Positions 1-7,854 of a stretch of DNA of 64,000 nucleotides are shown here, one piece after another. Where the stretch lies: the NCBI GenBank assembly GCA_963832445.1, contig CAWHUM010000017.1, forward strand, positions 62,001 to 126,000. The letters run 5' to 3'. This DNA comes from AWTP1-13 sp963832445. Lineage in GTDB: Bacteria; Pseudomonadota; Alphaproteobacteria; Rhizobiales; Hyphomicrobiaceae. Every line of letters starts with the position of its first letter. Positions within the stretch are counted from its first letter, which is position 1. The position numbers and the translations under genes were made by a program. The notes under the pieces are model-generated. The model did not search any database and had not been told where the DNA came from. It saw only the letters and a program-made list of their open reading frames with translations.

Positions 1-140
1 ACGAGCGCATCTACAACCCGCAGGCAACCATCCCCTGCGCGAACATGCCCCGCATGGGCAGCAAGAAATTTCTGACAATCGAGCAGATTACGCATCTGGT
101 GGCCTACATAATGTCGCCGGAAAGTCCGGTGAACAAGTGA
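1..140 (+). CDS. soxX: Sulfur-oxidation cytochrome c subunit SoxX, C-terminal end (partial)
   Basis: Only the last 45 codons are in the window (reading frame starts at base 3, stop TGA at 138-140). The tail contains a methionine-rich loop (NMPRMG), suited to supply an axial haem ligand, followed by the helix LTxEQITHLVAYIMSPESPVN, the typical end of SoxX-type monohaem cytochromes c. SoxX pairs with SoxA in the periplasm and couples thiosulfate to the SoxY carrier protein. The identification is helped by soxB starting 80 bases downstream. The CxxCH haem site lies outside the window, so SoxX versus another small cytochrome c is inferred from the tail and context. Confidence 0.7.
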   Translation, partial: ERIYNPQATIPCANMPRMGSKKFLTIEQITHLVAYIMSPESPVNK

Positions 141-219
141 GGCCTATGTTAGGATGCAAACTGCTGCGCGCGTCCCTCGCGCTTGCCAAGGCAAGACGAC
201 GCCGGATGAAAGCCCACGC

Positions 220-1935
220 ATGATCTCCCGCCGCGACTTCTTGCAGGTGGCAGCAGCTGCTGCCGCCGTCACTGGGCTGGGCGGCCGGCTGGGCCGGGTC
301 TCCGCCCAGGGCGCGCTGCGTCAGGAAGACTTGCTGCGCTTTTCCGCCAAGGGGCAGCTCACCCTGCTGCACATGGCGGACAGCCACGCCCAGCTCAAGC
401 CCCTCTACTTTCGTGAGCCCGCGCTGAACCTGGGTGTCGGCCAGGCGAGGGGCCAGTTGCCGCATTTGGTCGCTCAGGATTTCATGTCCTCGTTCGGCAT
501 CCAGCCCTCCTCGCTCGAGGCCTACATGCTGACTTCGGCCGATTTCGAGGCGCTGGCCAAGACCTATGGCCGGGTCGGCGGCATGGATCGCATCGCCACG
601 CTCGTCAATGCCATCCGCGGCGAGCGCGGGGCGGAGCGGGTACTGCTGCTCGACGGCGGCGACGCGCTGCAGGGATCCTTCACGGCGCTCCACACCCGAG
701 GCGCCGATATGGTGCAGGTGATGCAGACACTGGGCGTCGAGGCGACAACGGGGCATTGGGAGTTCACGCTCGGGGCGGAGCGGGTGAACGAGCTCTTCGG
801 CGACACAACGCACCCAGGCAGCTCGGGCATTCCGTTCCTTGCCGGCAATGTGCGTGACACCGAGTTCGAAGACCCCGTTTTCCATGCCATGCGCATGTTC
901 GAGAAGGGCGGCGTTGCCGTCGCCGTGATCGGCCAGGCGTTCCCCTATTCGCCGATCGCCAACCCGCGCTGGATGATGCCGCACTGGTCCTTCGGCATCC
1001 GCGAGCACGACCTGCGCCGCTCCGTCGCCAGCGCGCGCCGGCAGGGTGCCGAGGTGGTGGTGCTGCTCTCCCACAACGGCTTCGACGTCGACCGCAAGCT
1101 GGCGAGCCGCGTCGAGGGCATCGACGTCATACTCACCGGGCACACCCACGACGCGCTGCCGGAGCCGATGCGCATCGGCGAAACGCTGCTCGTCGCCTCG
1201 GGCTCGCACGGCAAGTTCCTGTCGCGCCTCGACCTCGAGGTCGAGAACGGACGCGTGAAGGACTTCGAGTTCGCGCTGATCCCCGTGCTGGCCGATGTGG
1301 TCGCGCCCGACCCGACAATGGCGCGTGTGATCGCCGGCATCCGTGCGCCGCACGAGGCGATGCTGTCGACTGAGCTCGCGCGCACCGAAGGCCTGCTCTA
1401 CCGCCGCGGCACGTTTGCCGGCACGCTCGACGACCTCATCTGCGATGCGGTGCTGACGCAGCGCGACGCGCAGATTGCGTTCTCGCCGGGTTTCCGCTGG
1501 GGGCCCACCTTGCTGCCGGGCCAGGCCATCACCTGGGACGACGTCTACAACGCCACCGCCATCACCTATCCAGCGGTTTACCGCATGAGCATGAAGGGCT
1601 GGGCCATCAGGGAGATGCTGGAAGGCGTGGCGGACAATCTCTTCTATCCCGATCCCTACCTGCAGCAGGGCGGCGACATGGTGCGGGTCGGCGGCATGGG
1701 TTTTACGGTCAGCGTCGACGCGGACCTCGGCCGCCGTATCAGCAACATGCATTTGCTGCGGGCAGGCGATGCCATCGAGGCGGACAGGGACTACGTCGTG
1801 GCGGGCTGGGCTTCGGTCAACGAGGACACGCAGGGCCCCCCGATCTGGGAGGTGGTGGGCGCACACCTCAAGGGGCGCCAGGTGGTCTCGGCCCAGGCCG
1901 CCAGAAGCGTCAGGTTCGTGCGCGCCGGCAACTGA
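220..1935 (+). CDS. soxB: Thiosulfohydrolase SoxB (periplasmic, dimanganese)
   Basis: 571 residues from the chosen start. SoxB hydrolytically releases sulfate from the sulfane-sulfonate bound to SoxY in periplasmic thiosulfate oxidation. The start at 220 is preferred over the in-frame upstream 154 because it places a twin-arginine signal (SRRDFLQ, then an alanine-rich hydrophobic stretch) at the N terminus, as expected for an exported metalloenzyme. Metallophosphatase/5'-nucleotidase motifs follow: HMADSHAQLKP at about 51-61, LLDGGDALQGS, LLSHNGFDVD, and GHTHDALPEP. The C-terminal half matches the 5'-nucleotidase C domain. It sits between soxX and a ccdA-like gene, a normal sox arrangement. 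No odd residues were noticed. Confidence 0.95.
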   Translation: MISRRDFLQVAAAAAAVTGLGGRLGRVSAQGALRQEDLLRFSAKGQLTLLHMADSHAQLKPLYFREPALNLGVGQARGQLPHLVAQDFMSSFGIQPSSLEAYMLTSADFEALAKTYGRVGGMDRIATLVNAIRGERGAERVLLLDGGDALQGSFTALHTRGADMVQVMQTLGVEATTGHWEFTLGAERVNELFGDTTHPGSSGIPFLAGNVRDTEFEDPVFHAMRMFEKGGVAVAVIGQAFPYSPIANPRWMMPHWSFGIREHDLRRSVASARRQGAEVVVLLSHNGFDVDRKLASRVEGIDVILTGHTHDALPEPMRIGETLLVASGSHGKFLSRLDLEVENGRVKDFEFALIPVLADVVAPDPTMARVIAGIRAPHEAMLSTELARTEGLLYRRGTFAGTLDDLICDAVLTQRDAQIAFSPGFRWGPTLLPGQAITWDDVYNATAITYPAVYRMSMKGWAIREMLEGVADNLFYPDPYLQQGGDMVRVGGMGFTVSVDADLGRRISNMHLLRAGDAIEADRDYVVAGWASVNEDTQGPPIWEVVGAHLKGRQVVSAQAARSVRFVRAGN

Positions 1936-2007
1936 GCGGCTGTCGCCTTGCCTACGCACCCTCGCGGCTCTATCTGAAGCGAGCGGTCCCCCGAGGCACA
2001 ACCCTGC

Positions 2008-2805
2008 ATGCTCACGCAAATCTATATCCACCTGGGCGTCGCGCTTGCAGGTCTGGTGAGCTTCCTGTCGCCGTGCGTGCTACCGCTCGTGCCCCCTTAC
2101 CTCGGCTATCTCGGTGGCACGACCATTGAGCAGATCGGCAACAAGGATGGCCTCGACGCGCATCTGTGGCGTCGCGTCGTGCTGGCTTCGGTGTTCTTCG
2201 TGCTGGGGTTCACCACCGTGTTCGTCGGCTTCGGCGCGGGTGCGTCGGTGTTTGGACAGTGGATCGCCGCGCACAAGAACCAGTTGGCCGTCGTCGCCGG
2301 CATCGTGATCATTCTGTTCGGCCTGCACTTCCTCGGCCTGCTGCGCATCCCCCTGCTCTACAGCGAGGCGCGTTTCCGCACGGACATGCAAGGCGCGAGC
2401 TTCGCCGGCGCCTATGTGATGGGGCTCGCCTTCGCCTTCGGCTGGACACCCTGCATCGGGCCGGTGCTGGCGACGGTGCTGACGCTCGCGGCCAACGAAG
2501 CAAGCGTCGGCGCGGGCGTGCGGTTGCTGTTCGTCTATTCGCTGGGACTGGGCATTCCGTTCATCCTTGCGGCCGTGGCTGTCGGTCCCTTCCTCGGCTT
2601 TCTCAAGCGCTTCAGGCAGCACTTGGGGCGCGTGGAGATGGCCATGGGCGTGCTGCTGGTGCTGACCGGCGTGCTCATGCTGACCGGCGGTCTCAACTGG
2701 TTCGGCACGTGGATGATCGAGAACGTGCCGGTGCTGTCGCGCATCGAGGAGTTGTTCACGCCGAAGGGGTTGCAGACCGAGATCCTGAAGGAAGGCGCGA
2801 AATGA
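2008..2805 (+). CDS. ccdA: CcdA/SoxV-type thiol-disulfide transmembrane transporter
   Basis: 265 residues with about six membrane helices. CcdA-family proteins carry reducing equivalents from cytoplasmic thioredoxin across the membrane to periplasmic partners. The two redox cysteines are in the family positions: SPCVLPLVP (Cys23) in the first helix and GWTPCIGPVL (Cys149) in the fourth. Lying just after soxB, it probably works as SoxV, which keeps the SoxY carrier or cytochrome maturation partners reduced; a general cytochrome c biogenesis role cannot be excluded. Its stop overlaps the thiD start by the ATGA arrangement, suggesting coupled translation. Confidence 0.85.
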   Translation: MLTQIYIHLGVALAGLVSFLSPCVLPLVPPYLGYLGGTTIEQIGNKDGLDAHLWRRVVLASVFFVLGFTTVFVGFGAGASVFGQWIAAHKNQLAVVAGIVIILFGLHFLGLLRIPLLYSEARFRTDMQGASFAGAYVMGLAFAFGWTPCIGPVLATVLTLAANEASVGAGVRLLFVYSLGLGIPFILAAVAVGPFLGFLKRFRQHLGRVEMAMGVLLVLTGVLMLTGGLNWFGTWMIENVPVLSRIEELFTPKGLQTEILKEGAK

Positions 2806-3633
2806 TCGACGTCGCGCCGGAACGCTCCAAGACCGCCATCGCCCTCACCATCGCCGGGTCGGACAGCTCGGGTGGCGCCGGCATCCAGGCCGACCTCAAG
2901 ACGTTCTCAGCCTTCGGCGTCTATGGCGCCTCCGTGATTACCGCGTTGACCGCCCAGAATACTCTGGGCGTGCAGGGCGTCGAGACGGTCTCGCCCGCCT
3001 TCGTCGCCCGCCAGCTCGAACTCGGTGCTCTCCGATCTCGACGTCGGCGCCATCAAGACAGGGATGCTGGCCAACGCCGACATCGTGAAGACCGTGGCGG
3101 ACGTGCTCGGCTCTGCGCGACCGCGGCCCTTGGTCGTGGACCCCGTGATGGTGGCGACCAGCGGCGACGTGCTGCTCGCGCCGGATGCGGTTGGGGCGCT
3201 CAAGCGACACCTGATGCCGCTCGCGACGCTAGTGACGCCCAACCTGGCGGAGGTTGCGGTCCTGCTGGGGGGCCCGCAGGCGACAAGCGAAGCCGAAACT
3301 GTTGCGCAGGCCAAAGCGCTGCGCGACGCTGGCTGTCGCGCGGTGCTGCTCAAGGGCGGCCACGGCTCCGGCAGTACCGCGGTCGACATCCTGGTCGACG
3401 AGGGTGGGGTGGAGCGTTTCGTGCGCCCCCGCATCGACACCCCCCATTCCCACGGAACCGGGTGCAGTCTCTCCGCTGCCATCGCGGCGCTCTTGGCCTG
3501 CGGTGCTTCCCTTGCCGAGGCCGTGGATCGCGCCAAGGCCTTCGTATGGCAGGGGTTGCAGCACGGCCGCGATCTGGGTGTCGGTCACGGAAGAGGTCCG
3601 ATAGATCATCTGCACATGCTGCGCCGCACCTAG
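2802..3633 (+). CDS. thiD: Hydroxymethylpyrimidine/phosphomethylpyrimidine kinase ThiD, with a single-base frameshift
   Basis: ThiD phosphorylates HMP and then HMP-phosphate for thiamine synthesis in the cytosol. The N-terminal part has the family signature TIAGSDSSGGAGIQADLKTF; the rest has KTGMLAN, VVDPVMVATSGD, LLKGGHG and the anion-hole/catalytic segment PHSHGTGCSLSAAIAALLA. The two parts lie in different frames. The break is at about 3020-3026, where dropping one G restores QLELVLSDLDVGAIKTG, matching the family; total length is 3n+1, as expected for one extra base. The start overlaps the ccdA stop (ATGA). Either a real null allele or a sequence error; other single-base frameshifts in the window favour error. 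Confidence 0.85.
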
Positions 3634-3838
3634 GTACAGACCAGCCGAAACCAGCTGGGTGCCCTGTCGCGGATGGGATACGCCCGCAACACCCGCATCG
3701 ACTCTGTTGGGTTGCCCCAAAAATGCTTTGATGGGACGCTGTGAATCTGCCTCAATCCGGCTTTCAACCCGGCGGCGCGCGCACCGGCTCCCGCTGCGCA
3801 GCGCGCCGCTTTGTGAACATTCAGGTTAGGGACTAGCG

Positions 3839-4312
3839 ATGAAGGCGCTTGCAGGACTGGTGGTGGCCGCTTCGGCGATGGTCCTCGGACCGGGGCTGGC
3901 GCAATCCGATCCGCTCGGCGATCTCAATGGCTTCTGGAGCGGAACTGGGTCGGTCGTGCTGTCGGGCGGCAACACGGAGCGCGTCAAGTGCCAGGTGTTC
4001 TACAAGTCCGGAGAGGGGAGCACGCAAATCCGCCAGACGATGCGCTGCGCCAGCACGGACTACACGATCAACTCGCTGGCCGAGCTGCGTGTGAAAGGCA
4101 ATCAGGTCACCGGCAGCTGGGAAGAAAGGACCTACTCGGCCAAGGGCGAAGTCACCGGCCGCTACAGCGGGGAGGGCTTCGCGCTGTCGATCCAGGGGGT
4201 CAACTTCACTGCGGCCATGAACGTGTCGCTGTCCAACTGCAAGCAGAACATCAGCATCACTCCGAAGGGTCTCGACGTGACGCGGGTCACGATCGCCCTG
4301 GCAAAGTGCTGA
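3839..4312 (+). CDS. Conserved hypothetical secreted protein
   Basis: 157 residues with a clear Sec signal peptide (MKALAGLVVAASAMVLG..., cleavage probably after GLAQ at about residue 22). The mature part is a small beta-rich domain starting LNGFWSGTGSVVLSGGNTE with four cysteines (KCQVF, MRCAST, LSNCKQ, and the C-terminal Cys), which could form two disulfides in the periplasm. The pattern GxWsGxGxv..L..G..ErvkC is one I associate with small secreted proteins of unknown function in Hyphomicrobiales. There is no operon partner; a strong hairpin terminator lies about 220 bases downstream. Confidence 0.6.
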   Translation: MKALAGLVVAASAMVLGPGLAQSDPLGDLNGFWSGTGSVVLSGGNTERVKCQVFYKSGEGSTQIRQTMRCASTDYTINSLAELRVKGNQVTGSWEERTYSAKGEVTGRYSGEGFALSIQGVNFTAAMNVSLSNCKQNISITPKGLDVTRVTIALAKC

Positions 4313-4531
4313 GCGGGCACAGCTGCTGTGGCGGCCACGCCACTGGCGCTGCTGTATCTGATCAACGAATGTTGTCCATCGCCGCAAAATTTGGGACAAG
4401 TGAGCTTAGGAATGGCTGCGTTTGTACTGGCTGCGGCTTTTCTGGGGAATGGTCCGGCTGGGAGCTGTTGAACGCATTCGTTTGGGGGGAGAGCAGGGCC
4501 TCGGCGTCCAGGGACAGGCACTGCTCCGGAG
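4313..4531. other. Intergenic stretch without recognised gene
   Basis: Lies between the secreted protein gene and the terminator-like hairpin. Short reading frames here show no recognisable domain. It may be a 3' untranslated region, or could hide a small RNA ending at the hairpin at 4532-4562; nothing in the sequence decides. Confidence 0.3.
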
Positions 4532-4562
4532 AAAACCGGTCCGGTCGAGCCGGACCGGTTTT
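4532..4562 (+). terminator. Strong intrinsic terminator-like hairpin
   Basis: Perfect 13-bp stem: left arm AAAACCGGTCCGG, loop TCGAG, right arm CCGGACCGGTTTT, followed by CTT. The right arm ends in Ts, giving a U-tract for transcription coming from the left. The A/T flanks make it nearly symmetric, so it could act in both directions. It is about 220 bases past the preceding gene and about 110 bases before the threonine dehydratase start. Confidence 0.75.
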
Positions 4563-4670
4563 CTTATAGGCGAGATTGCTATCCACTATCCCGCCGACAC
4601 CAGCTCCATTGCTTGACAGGCGGGGGCCATCGGCGCTTGGTGACTCGATCCCCACTGCCAGGAGGCGGCC

Positions 4671-5663
4671 ATGGCGCAACATTTGCCCACCTATGGTGAC
4701 GTGGTAGCAGCGCGTCAGCGGCTGGTATCGCTCGCCTGCGTGACGCCGCTCATCGAGCATCCCGCGCTCAATGCTCTGGTCGGCGCCCGGGTGCTGCTCA
4801 AGGCCGAGAATCTGCAACGCGTGGGCGCCTTCAAGTTCCGTGGCGCATACAACAAGATCGCGCAGGTGGACAGTTCCGCCTACCCCGGCGGCGTCGTGGC
4901 ATGCTCGTCGGGCAATCATGCGCAAGGCGTGGCTGCAGCCGCGACATTGCGTGGACTGAGGTCGACCATTGTCATGCCGGCCGACGCGCCGCGGCTGAAG
5001 ATCGACCGCACCAAGGCGTTCGGCGGCGAGGTGGTGCCCTACGACCGCACCAAGGAGGATCGCGACGCCATCGCTCGGGAAATCTGCGCCAAGCGGGGCG
5101 CTGCCTACGTTCACCCCTTCGACGACCCTGATGTGATTGCCGGTCAGGGCACGGCGGGCCTCGAGATGATGGAGCAGGCCGAGGCGATGGGCGCCTTGCC
5201 CGACATCGTTCTGGTCGGCGCCTCGGGCGGCGGTCTCGTCAGCGGCGTGTCGCTTGCCGTCAAGGAGAAGCATCCGGCGGCGGAAATCTGGAGCGTCGAG
5301 CCGGCGGGCTTCGACGACCTCGCCCGCTCCCTGCGCAAAGGCGAGCGCGAGCGAAACCCGGCACTTTCGGGTTCCATCTGCGATGCGCTGTTGTCGGTGA
5401 CGCCGGGCGAGCTGACCTTCGAGATGGCCAAGAGAAACCTGGCTGGCGGGGTGTCCGTCACCGACGAGGAAGCGCGCACTGCCGTGCGCTTCGCCTTCCG
5501 GGAATTGAAGCTCGTGCTGGAGCCCGGCGGCGCCGTGTCGCTGGCGGCAATTCTCGCCAAGAAGTTGCCCTTCGAGGGCAAGATCGTTGCGGCGGTACTG
5601 TCGGGCGGCAATATCGATCCCTCGCTGTTCTCGGAGATCATTCTCGACAAACGCGCCGCATGA
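4671..5663 (+). CDS. Threonine ammonia-lyase / serine-threonine dehydratase (PLP enzyme)
   Basis: 330 residues; fold-type II PLP enzyme that deaminates L-threonine (and/or L-serine) to 2-oxobutyrate (pyruvate). Visible: PLP Schiff-base lysine in GAFKFRGAYNKI (Lys55), the carboxylate-binding loop SSGNHAQGVA, the phosphate-binding glycine loop GASGGGLVSG, and the C-terminal SGGNIDPSL. There is no C-terminal ACT domain, so it resembles the short catabolic/TdcB-like or serine racemase-like form rather than the allosteric IlvA. An AGGAGG ribosome site sits just before the ATG. The stop overlaps the following MFS gene (ATGA), so the two are probably cotranscribed. Confidence 0.88.
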   Translation: MAQHLPTYGDVVAARQRLVSLACVTPLIEHPALNALVGARVLLKAENLQRVGAFKFRGAYNKIAQVDSSAYPGGVVACSSGNHAQGVAAAATLRGLRSTIVMPADAPRLKIDRTKAFGGEVVPYDRTKEDRDAIAREICAKRGAAYVHPFDDPDVIAGQGTAGLEMMEQAEAMGALPDIVLVGASGGGLVSGVSLAVKEKHPAAEIWSVEPAGFDDLARSLRKGERERNPALSGSICDALLSVTPGELTFEMAKRNLAGGVSVTDEEARTAVRFAFRELKLVLEPGGAVSLAAILAKKLPFEGKIVAAVLSGGNIDPSLFSEIILDKRAA

Positions 5664-6904
5664 TTGCAATGGACGCTGCGCGCGAGCGCCGCAACTTCGC
5701 GCTCCGCGTGTCGCTGCTGTTCGCGGCGGCGTGCGTCATTACCGGCACGCAGATGCCCTACCTCCCGGTCTGGCTCGACTGGAAGGGGCTTTCCGCCAAC
5801 GAAATCGCAGTCGTCACGGCGCTGCCCATGTTCGCCCGCGTGTTGGTGACGCCGGCGATCGCCTTTGCTGCCGACCACGCCCAGGATCATCGCCGCTTCC
5901 TCATCGGGCTTTCGTGGGCCGGGGTGCTGGCGCTGATGTTGCTTGCGCACATGACCTCCTTCTGGCCGATTGTGCTTCTTACGCTGTTCTTCACGCTCGC
6001 CACCTCCACCATCATGCCGCTGACCGACACAGTGGCGATGACGGGGGTCAGGAGTGCCGGTCTCGACTACGGCCGCATGCGCCTGTGGGGCTCGCTCAGC
6101 TTCATCGCCGCGAGCTTTGCCGGCGGCTGGGTGGTCGACAGGCTGGGTGCGATGTCGGCGATCTGGCTGGTGGTGGCCGGCGGGCTGCTGACGGTCATGG
6201 CCGCGCACGGGCTCGCACGGCCGATCGGACTGGGTCGCTTGAAGGCGGCCACCACTCCACCACGCATCAAGTTCGCGGATGCGGTGGGGTTGCTGCGCTC
6301 GCCCGCGTTCCTGGTATTTCTGCTGGCAGCGGGCAGCGTGCAGGCTGCGCACGCCGTGTTCTACACGTTCGGCACCCTGCATTGGGCCGCCCAGGGGCTC
6401 TCCAGCGCATGGGCCGGGACGCTATGGGCCATCGGGGTGGCGGTGGAAATTGCGTTGCTCGCCTTTTCGGGTGCGGTCGTGCGGCGCATCGGCGCGGTTG
6501 AGCTGATCGCCCTGGGCGGTGCCACTGCAGTGCTGCGTTGGATCGCGATGGGGTTCGATCCGCCGTTGGCGCTGCTGATCCCGCTGCAGGTGACGCACGG
6601 CGTAACGTTCGGCGCCACCCACATCGGCGCCATCTACTTCATGAGCAAGGCCGTGCCGGAGGACCACAACGGCACCGCACAGGCGCTCTATGCCTCGGTA
6701 ACGGCGGGGGTGGCGCTCGGTGGGGCGATGCTGCTCGCCGGCCGGCTCTACGCCGCATATGGTGGTCAAGCCTACTGGGCGATGGCCGTGCTTGCGGCCG
6801 TCGGCCTTGGCGCCAGCATCGTGCTTCTGCGCATGTCGCGCACTGGGGCTGTCGTTCAGCCCCAGAGCTCGGCCTCGGGCGGATACACCAGCGCACCCTC
6901 GTAG
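5660..6904 (+). CDS. MFS transporter (HcaT/nucleoside-symporter-like, MFS_1_like)
   Basis: 414 residues with about 12 hydrophobic helices. The first segment (TGTQMPYLPVWLDWKGLS, then residues like ARVLVTPAIAFAADHAQDHRR) matches the 3-phenylpropionate/nucleoside-symporter-like branch of the major facilitator superfamily; the second half keeps GVTFGATHIGAIYFMSKAVPEDHNGTAQ. The substrate is not readable from the sequence. It overlaps the dehydratase stop by four bases, and its 3' end overlaps the converging epimerase gene by 49 bases. Because the partner dehydratase acts on hydroxy-amino acids, amino acid uptake or export is possible but unproven. Confidence 0.8.
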   Translation: MIAMDAARERRNFALRVSLLFAAACVITGTQMPYLPVWLDWKGLSANEIAVVTALPMFARVLVTPAIAFAADHAQDHRRFLIGLSWAGVLALMLLAHMTSFWPIVLLTLFFTLATSTIMPLTDTVAMTGVRSAGLDYGRMRLWGSLSFIAASFAGGWVVDRLGAMSAIWLVVAGGLLTVMAAHGLARPIGLGRLKAATTPPRIKFADAVGLLRSPAFLVFLLAAGSVQAAHAVFYTFGTLHWAAQGLSSAWAGTLWAIGVAVEIALLAFSGAVVRRIGAVELIALGGATAVLRWIAMGFDPPLALLIPLQVTHGVTFGATHIGAIYFMSKAVPEDHNGTAQALYASVTAGVALGGAMLLAGRLYAAYGGQAYWAMAVLAAVGLGASIVLLRMSRTGAVVQPQSSASGGYTSAPS

Positions 6905-7836
6905 CGGAGCGACGGTGCGCGGTCGCGCGCAAGCAGGAGCGGGCCGTCGAGATCGACCCACTCCGCGCCCTGGGCCAGCAGGAGTGCGGGTGCCATCGCG
7001 AGCGACGTTGCCACCATGCATCCGACCATGATCTTGAGGCCCCTGGCGCGGGCGTTCACAGTCAGCTCGAGTGCGGCGGTCAGGCCGCCGGCCTTGTCCA
7101 GCTTGATGTTGACGGCGTCGTACCGTGACGCGAGCCGGGCCAGGTCGTCACCCGTGTGGAAGGATTCGTCGGCACAGATCGGCACGGTGCGCGCAACGCG
7201 GGCGAGTGCGGTATCCTCCCCGGCGGGCAACGGCTGCTCGACGACCTCGAAGCCGGTCGCGTGGGCCACTGTCAACAGCTTGGGCAGCATCGTCTCGGTC
7301 CAGGCTTCGTTGGCGTCGGCGATCAGGCGGGAGGCGGGACAGGCCAGCCGGATCTGGCGCATGCGCTCGGCATCGCCTGCGCCGCCGAGCTTGATCTTCA
7401 ACAGCGGAAATTTGCGCGCGGCGTCAGCGGCCTTGGCTGCCATGGCGGCCGGGTCCGCCAGGCTGATGGTGTAGGCCGTCGTCAGGGGCTGCAGCGGCGC
7501 CACGCCTGCGAGCGCAACGGCGCTGCTTGCGGCCCGCTTCGCGGCATAATCCCACAGCGCGCAGTCGAGCGCGTTGCGCGCGGCCCCGGCCGGCATCTCC
7601 TGCAGGAGCCGGGCACGATCGCTTTGGCCAGCATGCGCACGGATGGCCGCAACGACGCTTTCCACCGTCTCGCCGTAGCGCGCGTAGGGCACGCACTCGC
7701 CACGGCCCGAAGCAGAGCCGTCGCTCACGTGCGCCACCACCACGGTCGCCTCGCGCTTGGCGCCGCGCGCGATCACGAACTCGCCGGCAATCGGCCAGGT
7801 CTCGACCGTGGTCTTGACTTTTGGGGGCACCGGCAT
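6856..7836 (-). CDS. Dipeptide epimerase / N-acyl amino acid racemase (enolase superfamily)
   Basis: 326 residues, MR-MLE type. Enolase-superfamily residues are all visible: KxK catalytic motif at Lys147/Lys149 (LLKIKLGG), metal ligands Asp174 (IADANEAW), Glu200 (VVEQPL) and Asp223 (ICADESF), and the opposite-face lysine around 245-247 (NIKLDKAGG). This arrangement, with GxGECVPYARYGE near residue 44-56, is that of L-Ala-D/L-Glu epimerases (YcjG-like) and of the related N-acetyl-D-Glu racemase DgcA known in rhizobia and Paracoccus. The role would be recycling of murein peptides or D-Glu catabolism. It converges on, and overlaps, the MFS gene. Confidence 0.85.
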   Translation of the reverse strand: MPVPPKVKTTVETWPIAGEFVIARGAKREATVVVAHVSDGSASGRGECVPYARYGETVESVVAAIRAHAGQSDRARLLQEMPAGAARNALDCALWDYAAKRAASSAVALAGVAPLQPLTTAYTISLADPAAMAAKAADAARKFPLLKIKLGGAGDAERMRQIRLACPASRLIADANEAWTETMLPKLLTVAHATGFEVVEQPLPAGEDTALARVARTVPICADESFHTGDDLARLASRYDAVNIKLDKAGGLTAALELTVNARARGLKIMVGCMVATSLAMAPALLLAQGAEWVDLDGPLLLARDRAPSLRYEGALVYPPEAELWG

Positions 7837-7854
7837 GACACCGCGGCGCCTGCT